Shown: positions 24,901 to 35,585 of the stretch, in pieces
Position numbering within the stretch: the first letter of the stretch is position 1
Layout: every line of letters starts with the position of its first letter
NCBI RefSeq assembly: GCF_008831285.2
Contig: NC_045139.1
Location: forward strand, 6,542,204-6,606,203
DNA: 64,000 bases
Origin: Nymphaea colorata
Taxonomy: Eukaryota > Streptophyta > Magnoliopsida > Nymphaeales > Nymphaeaceae
Reading direction: 5' to 3'
Program-made: the position numbers and the translations under genes
Notes under the pieces: generated by a model
Seen by the model: the letters and a program-made list of their open reading frames with translations, nothing else
Databases searched by the model: none
Told to the model about the DNA's origin: nothing

Positions 24901-27900
24901 TTGCTTAATCCTTGATGATAGGGAGACCCAAGATATTAAAAAAAATTTAAGAGTATACAAAACATCAGAATACAAATTCCCATGCTTAAACAGAAAACCT
25001 TAAAAGTTGAATCACATAAAGATAAGGTTTCTTTGGAGTTAAAGACACAAGATCCTAAAGAAAAATGGACATAGAAATAATTGAAGGGCGAGAAATGAAG
25101 TTTTGTTGGTAGCCTAAGCTAAGAAGAAAAATGAGTTGCAATAAGCATACTCACAGGAGGCCGGATGTCAGGGGCATTTGAAAGGGAAGGAGAATGTTCA
25201 ATACTCGGGAATGCCTGAAAGTAGATTGATCAGCAAGAATAAGAAGCTCCGGCATATTCACAAATCAACCTGACATTAATATGCAAAGTATGCATTACTC
25301 ACTTGGAGACCGTGAATGCTGGAAATGGAAGGGGATGCCACACGTCTGTATTTGTGCCTAGGTGAATAAAACTTATAGTCTCTTGCTGATACAGCAACTT
25401 CATGCCGACCAGTCAAGCATTTAAACCTGCAACAAACATTTATGATTAGGTAGTAGACAAGAGTACCATATTTCGATAAACATAAAAGATATCTGCTTTA
25501 TACAAAACAAAGAATCAAGCCATGAGTTTTAGAATTTTAGGTTTCCAGTATGCAGATATGGAAGAGATATAGGAAGTAAACTTGTACTGGAATTGAGAAC
25601 ACAGACCAGAGATAAAGTATATGTAGAAGGAAAACCGCTTTGCAGAAAGGCTATAGATTCATATGCGATAATAAGTATGATCATAAGAACCAGAAGAATG
25701 CAAAAGGCCATTCTAAAACTTACCATTCAGCATTCTCTGCTGACATATTATCTGGTTTTTCAACTATTTCCAAACCATTAACAACAACAAAACGTACACG
25801 CTTTTCTTCTTGTATCACTAGCTCTGGAAATCTTGTTCTTGTTTCAAGGGAAGTTGCAAGTTCCCTTCTTTTGAAGGAACAAGGTCCTAAACATGTGGGG
25901 GTGTCAAACACTCTAATGAGTAAAATCTCCAAGGAAAAAAATTCATAAAATATATGAAGAATCAAATACACAAAGTTAACAATACCTTTTCTTGGAAACT
26001 TTTTTGCAAGCTTTCTGTACAAACCACCTGCTGCCTCAAGAGCGACACCAATATTCTTCTCACGTGTACCATTCAATGAGGATAGCCGCATATTCACATC
26101 ATGTACCAATGTCTCATATAAATTAGCCACATACATCAAGGGTAAGACAAACCTTGAGTCACCTTCATACTGTGTTTCTTTTGACTTTCGCTTGCTTAGC
26201 TTGTCCTGCCCAGATTGGTTATTAAAATCTGAATCCATATAATCTTGCACCTCAATGACATGCTCCCTGAGAAAATGGTCCACAATAACATCCAGAAACC
26301 TTGCTCTAGCTGTTTCAATTGGAGAAACATCTAAAAACAATTAAATCAGAAGTTAGTTTAGCTTCTTTAGAAGTCAACCGATCAATCATGTAAACTACAT
26401 AAGCATAGGACCTTATGTTCAGAAAACGACAATATGGAAGTCACCTTCAATACTCAGAATGCCACAGGATGTTCTAGACGGATCATCACTCTCCAGTGCA
26501 ACATGATCACCTTCAACTCCAACAGTATGCAGTGGCAGAGAGTTTCCATAGGATTCGTGCATGCAGTCCTAACAAATGCAGAAGCCAAGGATATAAGACG
26601 AATACAATGATAATAAAACAGAATAGAAGAACTTAGAATATTTAAGCAAAGCTAATCTAATACATGTCATGGAATGTTCGAAACAAATTCCATTTTCTCT
26701 ATCAACAATTTTAGCTGGCAAGGGGCATCGTCTATGTTCTCTATCAACAATTTTAGCCGGCAAGGGGCATCGTCTATGTTCTCTATCAACAGTTTTAGCC
26801 AGCAAGGAGCATCTTCAGCTTTGACATATTGAGAATGAAAGAACAGCTCCCAGAAAACTCAATTGATTAGCAGCACCATGTGCTCTACCATCATTGGATG
26901 AGCTTTCAATGAAAATAAATATATTTTCTCCTGCATCTTTTTGTGAGCTTTTATCATCTCATTTCGAACATTCTCGCTACTGTTTTTGTGGTAATTATGT
27001 GGAGAATACTATCATTGGACAAGCTTTCAATGAAAATAAATATATCTTCTCAGGCTTTCTTCTTCATGCTTTTATTATCTCCTTTTGAACAGTCTCGCTA
27101 CTGTTTTTGTGGCAATTATGTGGGCTTGACAGTTCATACGAAGGAAGTTTGCATCAAAAAACATTGTCTTCCTTGCGGCCCACATCCTTCAGTGTCACTG
27201 CTTTTGTTGCATTCAGTGTTCTTAGATTACTTCTCAATGCTCATATCTGGTAACACAAAAAAAGGTTGGAAGCAACTAAACCTTTGCTTATAAAACTAAA
27301 GCATATCTATCCTTTCATCTTCACTTCACAATCTTCAAGTAGAAACACCACTTAACTTTCTTAATATCCCTTTCTTGGTAAAAAACTTGCCACGTGTTTC
27401 TTAGCCAATATTCCATTTAGTGCAAAGGAACTCACCAATTTGTCCAGACCTGTCTGATGCAGATACGAAGATAATGGATTATGTGAAACAACACAAGTGA
27501 GATTCTTAAGGAATTCAGCTCTGAATATTCGTATGTGCAATTTGAAGAGGCAAATCACTAAATATAAAACCACAAGCAGATATTGACAAAGAAAACAGTA
27601 ATAGATAAAACATACAATACAACGCCAGCTTCACACAAAATATCTTTTCCTTTTTTGCCTCTTTGGCAAAAGAGGGTTCCTCATTAACCACCATCTATAT
27701 TTGGACTAACCATGTTCACCTTGGGTTGGGCCAAGAGGACACAGAAAAATCCGTCTTCCTTTGATACCCTTATTGTGAAATTCGAACTGTAAGTGGAAAC
27801 TGAATCCATCATTTGAAGGTCACTGTCTCATCCTCTCACACCAAGAGGGTCCTAACCCAGGATTGCCTATCCAAACAGTAGTCTACATAAAATTTCAACA

Positions 27901-28417
27901 AATTGCAAGACAGAACACGTGAAAAAGACATCTCAAGGTTATAATTAGTGGTTAGAAAGCACAATTCTCGAATAGTGAACATAAATGCAGTATCTGTTGC
28001 ATTGACATATTCAAAGAATCATCTTAAATTTATTAACAGAAAAAACAATAAGTACGACGATTTCACAAGCACCCCAAAATAAGTCCAAGATCACAATTTT
28101 TAGTTGCATTTATCTCTCAGCACAAAAAGGAGCTACCAGTAACTGCAATTGAAAGTTATTAGCAATCAAACAAATTACAAACTCAGGAAACACTCCTAAC
28201 TAAATTGCCACCAACCACAAGCAGAAGAACCCACCACCGAACTGGGTTCTTCGTCGTTGTCCAAGCTATCCTCCGTGACGGCATCACGCTCCACCGCTCC
28301 TATCCGTTTGATGCCTCCAGGCCTCGCGTCGACCGTGTTGAGATCGTGCAGGGGGCTTCCTATGAAGGAGCCGGCGGACCTGATATTGTAGTGCTGCACG
28401 GGGATCCTTGTCCCCAT
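21996..28417 (-). CDS. Conserved plant protein with C-terminal zinc ribbon, function unknown
   Basis: Eight exons, listed 5' to 3' on the minus strand: 28235-28417, 26445-26568, 25986-26330, 25724-25886, 25303-25426, 25155-25214, 23272-23538 and 21996-22097. All junctions are GT-AG and the total is 455 residues. The start MGTRIPVQHYNIRSAGSFIG is highly conserved in plant homologues I recall. The central part (about 100-330) contains VLPLMYVANLYETLVHDVN, ALEAAGGLYRKLAKKFP, RTRFPELVIQEEKRVRFVVV and ARDYKFYSPRHKYRR. Residues 334-422 are His/Gln-rich. The last exon encodes KFCDECGAPYLRETSKFCSE followed by CG, a four-Cys zinc ribbon (Cys 430, 433, 445, 448). Nuclear or nucleic-acid-linked roles are plausible from the ribbon but unproven. 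Local duplications flank both ends of the gene. Confidence 0.88.
26695..26818. repeat. 42-bp minisatellite, three copies, in intron 1
   Basis: Units start at 26695, 26737 and 26779, each beginning TTCTCTATCAACA and ending in a GGCATCGTCTATG-like word; the third is the most diverged. They lie in the first intron (26569-28234) of the zinc-ribbon gene. Confidence 0.85.
26890..27123. repeat. 121-bp tandem duplication in intron 1
   Basis: Copies start at 26890 and 27011 with ATCATTGGA and both run to TGTTTTTGTGG(T/C)AATTATGTGG. They lie in the same intron as the 42-bp minisatellite, just beyond it. Confidence 0.85.
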
Positions 28418-28800
28418 CTCTCTCTCTCCTCTCCTCCACCCCACCCCCACCCCAACCTCCCCCTTCTCTCCTCTTCTAGAGGAAGAACAAAAAAGACATG
28501 CTTCTTCCAACCCCCAATTCTGCAACCGCCCTCTTCATCCTTCTTCTTCTTCGGTTTCGTCTTCTTCCTTCTTCAAAACAAATCGAATCCTGCAAATAAG
28601 AGAGGGAAGTAATCTCAGTGCCATGGGAGAGACGCGGGAGAATTTGAGTCCTCACAACGGCTAGTTTCTCGGGGTGGGGAGGAGAGAGAGAGAGGCCATG
28701 CCTGAGCCTCGACTCCAAACCTCGTTAGCTCCCTTCCCTTGCCTGTTTCCAAACCGAAAACCCTAAAGTCGAGGCTTTTCGCCGAACGGGAACGTTCGTC
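28418..28800 (-). promoter_or_regulatory. 5' UTR and promoter of the zinc-ribbon gene, with telo-box
   Basis: The bases next to the start codon are CT/GA-rich, as in many plant 5' UTRs. A telo-box AAACCCTAAA lies at 28758-28767; this word is common in promoters of plant housekeeping and translation genes. The transcription start cannot be fixed from sequence alone. Confidence 0.45.
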
Positions 28801-29497
28801 AATGGCGCACAATTTTCAACTATAACTTAAAAAGGCACTTATAATTATGCTTTTTTCTATTTTCACATTAAATTTTGTGAAAATATCAAAACAGGCTTCG
28901 TCAGGTTGGTGTATAATATTTTCATTTGGGAACAAACGAAAATTCATACCTTTTCCACGTTACCCTTTTTAAGTTAAAAAAAAAGGTACTTTTCCGACAT
29001 TCCCTAGAGAATCTGCCGTTTTTAATTCGAGTGGATCATCTTTTTATCCGAGTAAGGAAAGAATGATAAAGCTGAATCTATATTTAATAATTGCCTGCAA
29101 GAATGAAGTTTACACAAAGAAAATCAATTATAAAATTATATTAAGATCTTCAAAAAATTGAAGGGGTGTTTGAATGAAGTCCAGTTTTGTGAAACGGAGT
29201 GAAAAGCTTTAAGTTATTCAAAAACCAATATGTATCACCCAAAAAGAAAAAACACAGAGCACTTGGTTTTCATAAAATATAGTTTTTACAAAATTGGGTT
29301 ATAGGAAAGTGTCATCCAAAAACTTTTCTTTTCTTTAATATTTGATTAACAAATCTGACCACATTTGGACATCCGTTGGATTTGGACTCGGATATACATA
29401 AATATTTGGTTGGATTTCGATTATATTTAATTTTAAATAAATATCTTATATTCAATATTCTCAAAATCACTGTATTTGGTTGACCACCTGCCTTTAC

Positions 29498-30150
29498 CCT
29501 TCTTCTTCGTTTCCGTCCTTCCTTTCTGCAAAAGAGATCGAATCCTGCAACGCAAACAAAAGCGAGAAGTTGCATGTAAATGGATCCAGAACCGAAATTC
29601 ATTCCCTCCGTTATATAAGGGAGAATGGGTTTCATTTTGTATAGTACAGTTGGAAAATAAATGAAATACAAGATCTTTGTTCCATGTTAATTTTGCTCTG
29701 TTCTTCCTTTTTAGTCTAGCAATTTGCTTTGGTTTTAGTAAGTTTTTTAGCGTAATCTTAGCTTAGTTGTGAGCGCGAACCGATTAGGACTCATTAATCT
29801 TAATCTGTTTTGCGTTAGTGTGAGAGGTAGACACCATGCCTGAACTTTGATTCCGAACCTCGCTAGCTTCTTTTTCTTGCCTGTCTCGAGACCGAACAAG
29901 GTCCTAAATTAAGCTGGTATTTTCTCCTTTTAAGTGCTCATGTATTGCTTAGGTTGATTGATATCGATATATCATTTTTTAAAATTTTTATATCACAACA
30001 TATACCTTTTTATTTTTCCCTTTTAAGTAGAAAACAAAACTTTTGTCTCAATATGTAACAAGAAATTTTTCGTCTTGTTATCTATTTTTTATCATTTTAT
30101 CTGAGTAATAAAGCAACGATAAAGCTAGATCTATATTCAATGATTACAAA
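29498..30150. repeat. Diverged duplicate of the upstream promoter region
   Basis: This block matches 28548-29110 in the same order and orientation. Shared words include ATCGAATCCTGCAA (28577 region and 29538 region), CCATGCCTGA, GAACCTCG/AAACCTCG plus TAGCT, and GATAAAGCT(G/A)(A/G)ATCTATATT. The copy has about 180 extra bases in its middle and lacks the coding exon. Confidence 0.75.
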
Positions 30151-30653
30151 AATTAGCTGGTGCACAAGAAAATTATGTTTTCAAGACCACCACATTTTAG
30201 CCAACTTTTGACCTTTATTTCCAATACCGCCAAACTATCCCCAAAATTCTGAATACAGTCCATAGCTTACCCAGATAATTCCAAATACGCCAGGTTCTTG
30301 TCGATAATATATTGAAAACAATTGCAGACTTTCTTTTTTCAAAATACATAAAAGAAGGAGGTCCCTAGATGGCAATATAAGACGTTTCCCTTGTTCAGTT
30401 GTTCGGTTGGCGCCTAATGGGGCCCAGCCCGAGTCAAAGCCTAACAAGCCCGAGCCTGCTGGTTCGCTTCACCTCTCATTTAGGTTTCGGATTCGAAAAG
30501 GGGTCCAGATCCAGATTCAGACGGCTTCTTCGCCCGAACTTTCGGGTCGAATCACGCATTTATTTGCCTCGTCATCTGACAGACACATGAGAGAGAGGCC
30601 GACGAGCCACCCGGTGGCCCCCACTAGTACCTAGGCTACCAACCACAATGTGT

Positions 30654-30656
<3 letters not shown>

Positions 30657-30690
<34 letters not shown>
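30657..30690. repeat. TA dinucleotide microsatellite
   Basis: About 17 uninterrupted TA units. Confidence 0.95.
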
Positions 30691-30693
<3 letters not shown>

Positions 30694-30836
30694 TACTTGT
30701 AGTTATTTTTTTATCTCTCAATCGTTCATATATTGATTGATCGGTTCTCATGAATATGGCTATAATTAAGTGTCTAAATCAACCGATTTATTATGGGTCA
30801 GGGACATTGGATTGGCTTTGTTTACTTGGTGGAGCC

Positions 30837-31140
30837 TAAGCCTGAGCATCGGGTCATGTTGTTGGAGAGTATCTGACACAAGTCGAGCTCGAGCTTAGGC
30901 TTAACGGACCGACTTGAGTGAACTTGATAATATTTTTAATATATATTAATTTTTTATATAATTATAATATTTTATTATTATTAATTATATTTATATATTA
31001 TTCATATTAAATTATATATTTTTAAATTCAATATTATTCATATTAAATTATATATTTTTAAATTCAATCGAATCAAGCTCGAGTTTTAAGTATTGGCTCA
31101 GGCTCGAGCCTAGTTTGGGCGGGCCCGATGCCAAGGCTTA
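30837..31140. mobile_element. MITE-like element with AT-rich core
   Basis: The left end reads TAAGCCTGAGCATCGGG and the right end, on the other strand, TAAGCCTTGGCATCGGG, a 17-base inverted repeat with two mismatches. Subterminal CTCGAGC words occur on both sides. The core is almost pure A/T and contains a perfect 36-base direct repeat (30995-31030 and 31031-31066). No coding capacity. Confidence 0.65.
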
Positions 31141-32591
31141 TAATATCCCAAGTGCTTAAGCGACCTGTTGTTATAACAAGGCCCTCTATTTTCTCTTTTA
31201 GTTACGTTTTTTAGGGTTTTATTAAGCTGTTAAAAGACCATTATGTTATACGTTATGACTAATTGCTTATTATAAACTGAAAAATGATCAGAATACCCAC
31301 ATTGACTACATGAAAGATCCCTTCTTCTCTTTTTATAAAGGCAAAAGGGGAATGATTTTAAAAAAAATATATCCCCCTCAGGTTCCTCGTTCTGACACTA
31401 ATTTTTATTATATTTTGAATCTTTTTTGGGCATAGTTTCAAAACGCAGTTATAATAAAGTAAATGATCAATATTGTTCTATCAATTTGTCCTCGATTCTC
31501 TCTAACCGGAGCTGATTTAGTGGGTTAAAATTACCAAAACATTCCTCAAAATATATACGCCCCGTTAGTTTTATTCTTTCTCTTTTATATTCAACTCCAT
31601 CGGCATGTCACCTTCATCAAAATAAATGTTTTAGCAGCATCTAAATTGGTTAGATGAATCTTTTAATGGTTAGGTGTGTGCTATTTTTTTTATATTGCAA
31701 TACTTATGGCTGTGTTAATTATTCAAAAACTTAGGTCATAGGTTTGTCCCTTGGATTCTTTTTGAAGGACAAAACAGTAATTATTCCACCAATTTAGTTG
31801 CTGACCTAATTAGAATGAGACTCTGCGAACCTTTTTTTTTAATTTACCACACAACGTCTTAACATGCTTTTGATAATATTGAAAACACAAGGCCGTTTTT
31901 ATATTATTGCCCAATGTTTAGATTTGCCATTTAAATTTACCAAGCATGCGATGATGCGACCGGCACCATAAGAAAAACACACTTTTCTTCTTCATTCATG
32001 GTAAAAAAGTAGTTTTAACTAGCACTTTTATAGTTTTACTAGTCCAACATGGACCAGCTGAAAAAATTAGGAGAGATCGTTTTAATTATAATCATTTAAC
32101 ACATTGTATCGGGTGGGTGTGATTAAAACAAAACATATCAAATGCTAATATATAAAAGGCATAACTATTTCTCTATCCAAACTTTAATAGAGAAATCAAC
32201 AAATCTATCCAATAATTACCACATATAAATCCTCTACATTAAGATAAGTTAACGAAGGACATTAAATAGCTAGGACGTCATGGTCGTGAGAAATGAAAGC
32301 ACTTGAAAGAGTTTTTGGTTCCAGCCATGAACGGAATGCACCTAAACTAGTCGCACTGCTGAAAAAGGGCCCATTCTGTGTCAGTAAGTGTGCATTAAGT
32401 GGATCGCACACTCTTTTTGGAAATTTGTTTGGTATTTATTTGCATTTTTATGTATTTAAGATAAAAGTACGTAAGAATGTAAATGAGTCACATTGATGTA
32501 TTAGTTTATAGTATATCTGATTTATGGGATATTCATTTTTAGGATTAAAATGGGAGTTAGTGCTGGTAGGTAGCCCGTCTTTGTTTCATAT

Positions 32592-32790
32592 AGGGATGGG
32601 GGAGGGGGGGCTCGCCTAGGCCATGGCCCTACCACAACTTGTTGGAAAAAAAAATTACATTACAAAAATTGATAAATTTTTGTTGGATAATGTATTTTTT
32701 ATATTCGAGTTTAGGTTTAGTTTGACCCTACCTAAATAAGTTCAATTGACCGTTTGTTTCGCCCCTAAAAAAAATCCTGACTCCACCCCT
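32592..32790. mobile_element. Degenerate GGGGCGGAG-family element
   Basis: Its right end, read on the other strand, is AGGGGTGGAGTCAGGATT, resembling the terminal repeat of the element at 32898-33092. The left end is G-rich but decayed. Boundaries are approximate. Confidence 0.4.
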
Positions 32791-32897
32791 CATCCCTCTT
32801 TGTTGTAAACAAGCAGTCATCAATGTGCAAATTGAAACATAGTGAGAGTGTCACTCTCTGATGTACCATATAACAGCCCTAAACCTTGGGGGTGAGT

Positions 32898-33092
32898 AGG
32901 GGCGGAGCTAAGGGGAAACCACATGGGCCCTGGCTCCACCTAATATATATATATTAAACAATTTTTATATGTAAATTTTATAAAATTTTGTTTGTCTTAT
33001 ATAAAAAATTTACAAAATGACATTTCGGTCTCAATCAAAATTTAGAAACTTTAATTCGGCTTCACTCATGAAAATTTTCTACCTCCGCCCCT
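32898..33092. mobile_element. Small element with AGGGGCGGAG inverted ends
   Basis: The left end is AGGGGCGGAGCTA and the right end, on the other strand, AGGGGCGGAGGTA. The 195-base interior is AT-rich and non-coding. Elements with these ends are widespread in plant genomes. No target-site duplication is visible. Confidence 0.65.
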
Positions 33093-33164
33093 CGGGATGA
33101 AGGAATGGGGCCTTTGGCCTTGTGTTGCGGGAATAGCGCCATGCTCACCAAAATGCTAATAAAT

Positions 33165-34034
33165 AAGACATACATAATATCTGAATCTGAGTTTTAAATT
33201 CACAATCAAACCTGAACCGTATATTGTACTTTAAAAAATAACTTTCTCATGTACAGATATTAAACATAGGCAAATTCAATTGGTCAAATCGATTATTATT
33301 ATCTAATCGGATATTTATTGAAAATTGAATCTGTACTTAATCACATGTCATTTCTTGTACTCGAACCCAATCTCATATTTTACTTAGATGTCAATCTTTT
33401 TTTCACATATTCGATTTATTTAAAGTAGTTTAATGGAACACCTAATTTGAATATTATCCGTTGACATCTTTAAATATACTAGCAAGTTTTTTCTGAAATC
33501 TGTCATGGAAAAAAAAAACTAAAAAAAAATAGAAATAATGAGAATTTTCCTGGTTTAACTTGTTCTTAAAAATGAGATCGTGATATTATTGTATGTCGGG
33601 TTGCATGATTCATGCCAATAGAAGGACATTTGGCAATGGGAATAGTAAGATGCTTAGGAAAGTCAATGGATTGGATTTGAATTTAATGTAATTTTAATTA
33701 AACCCAGTTTTTCAATGTTCGGACTTTAATTAAAATGAATAAAAGTCATGCCAACGTCCAATAAAAAAAAAAAAAAAGGATCTCGCATCCTCAATCAGAT
33801 TTTAAATTCACATATGAATTCAAATCCAATTTTTAAACCGAATATAGCTAAAGGCCATTGGATATATGATATTTACTTAAAGCTAAACTTGACCTCAATC
33901 CAAATCCAATTATGATTGGATATTTAGTTATCTGAATCCAATCAAATGTGGTTTCTTAAATCTAAACCCGATTCGATTTCTAAATTATATATATCTGATC
34001 CAAATTTCATATATTAATATCCGTAAACATATAG
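33165..34034. repeat. Dispersed AT-rich repeats, copies 2 and 3
   Basis: Two segments (about 33165-33473 and 33781-34034) are rich in GAATCC/AATCCAAT words and end in TATCCGTTGACATC and TATCCGTAAACATA. They resemble the copy ending at 14479. Edges are approximate. Confidence 0.4.
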
Positions 34035-35025
34035 TTCCTATTGTAAACTGAGGTATAACGCCGATAATGACAATAATAGTAACCGGAGGTTCCTTAATAC
34101 TTATTCGTTGCTACATTGGGTCCATGCCTTATAGAACATATTAAAATAATAAGTCTATCGAGTTTAGATTGAAACCACCAATGATTGTCTCTACCAACAA
34201 ACGTGACATTTTAAGTGAGACGTTGTTTATTAGTCGTAATGATGTTTATTAATACTATGTCATTGTTCGGAATAGATCCAATTTCAACCCACTTGAATGC
34301 TTAAATCGGTGAAAAATATCAATAAATGAAAAAATATATAATCAGTTGAATATTAAAACACTTTTTTACATTAATTTTACAAAATATTTTCAAACCTTTT
34401 TAAATTTTGCATGTTATTTTAAGGTCAAACAGCGCGAGGAATTTATGTTGAGCTTTCAAGTCATTGGTCGGACTGCTATTTTCACACTACCGGTCTAGTG
34501 ATTGGTTTGTTTACAGTAGCAAATTAGTTGCACTTTTATGCCTTTCCTTATCATGATAAGAAAGACAAATAGCTAAAGATTGGGTTGTTTATAGTAGCAA
34601 ATTAGTTTGCATTTCCTTATCCTGAGAGACAGAAAAGGAGAAAAAGAGATTCCGACAAAGAGTCCAACAGAAGCTTCAGCTTTTTCTCAACTCAAAAATT
34701 GGTTGCATTTTTTGTTGACATCACATTCTCAACATTCTTTTAAGCGATCACAGGGAGCCAAAAAGTTTTTAGTTGAAGGGCATTAAGTATCAAAGGCTGA
34801 TTTTGTAAAACCTTATTTAGTCTGTGTGATATTGAAGGTTTTCTAAGCCTTCAGTCAGTTAATGTAGCGAAAACATTCATCAAACTTTTAGAACCATGGA
34901 CTAGACGAGGAGTGCTCGGTGCTCGGCACTCCATCATTTAGGATTATACCACAGTTGACCATCGGCAAGCCGTGGCCATGGAATCCTGTCAAAACGCCAT
35001 CATTCCTCAAAGCGCTTATCTGCTT

Positions 35026-35585
35026 CTATATAAAATCTGGGTGGGAGTAGACTTCAATTAGAAGGAAGTTACCAGCCGAAGCCAATTGCCGACTATATGT
35101 CATTAAGCAAGGCGGCCGACCATCCCCTTACTCGACAACGAGCTTTCATTTGCTCGCCTCCGTGTGACTCTACGTGGTTGTGGACGCAACATATGCGTCC
35201 ACCAAGGGAATTGCCCCTAACCCATGCAGGCCTTCGTGTGCATCCAAACACTATTTGTGGAGAACCTATCGATTTTTCAACGACGGACTTGCATGTTTCA
35301 AAGGGACTGAAGACCATGATGCTCTTTTACACTTTGTCGTTATACCACCGCGTTGCACATTTCAAGTGCATTGTTTTCTGCTTTACTCAACGTTTGATTG
35401 TATCCTACATGCTTTTCGAGCAATGCTCAAACTGGCCAAGGAACATTCCATACTGCTGGCTTGACCGAGTTAAACATAGTCAGTCCACAACATTAAGAGT
35501 TGAAGTTTTAAAGTTTAAGAAAGAGTGTAGATACAATTTTTTTTTTTGCGGACTCAGGCAATTGCACTCAAGTGACGCTAACTAA
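35026..35585 (+). other. TATA-box-led segment with orphan open frame
   Basis: A good plant TATA box (CTATATAAAA, 35026-35035) is followed about 60 bases later by an ATG at 35097 opening a 162-codon frame. A second overlapping frame (35174-35464) is equally long-lived. Neither protein resembles a family I know, and the segment is less AT-rich than its surroundings. It could be a decayed gene, a non-coding transcript or chance. Confidence 0.2.
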
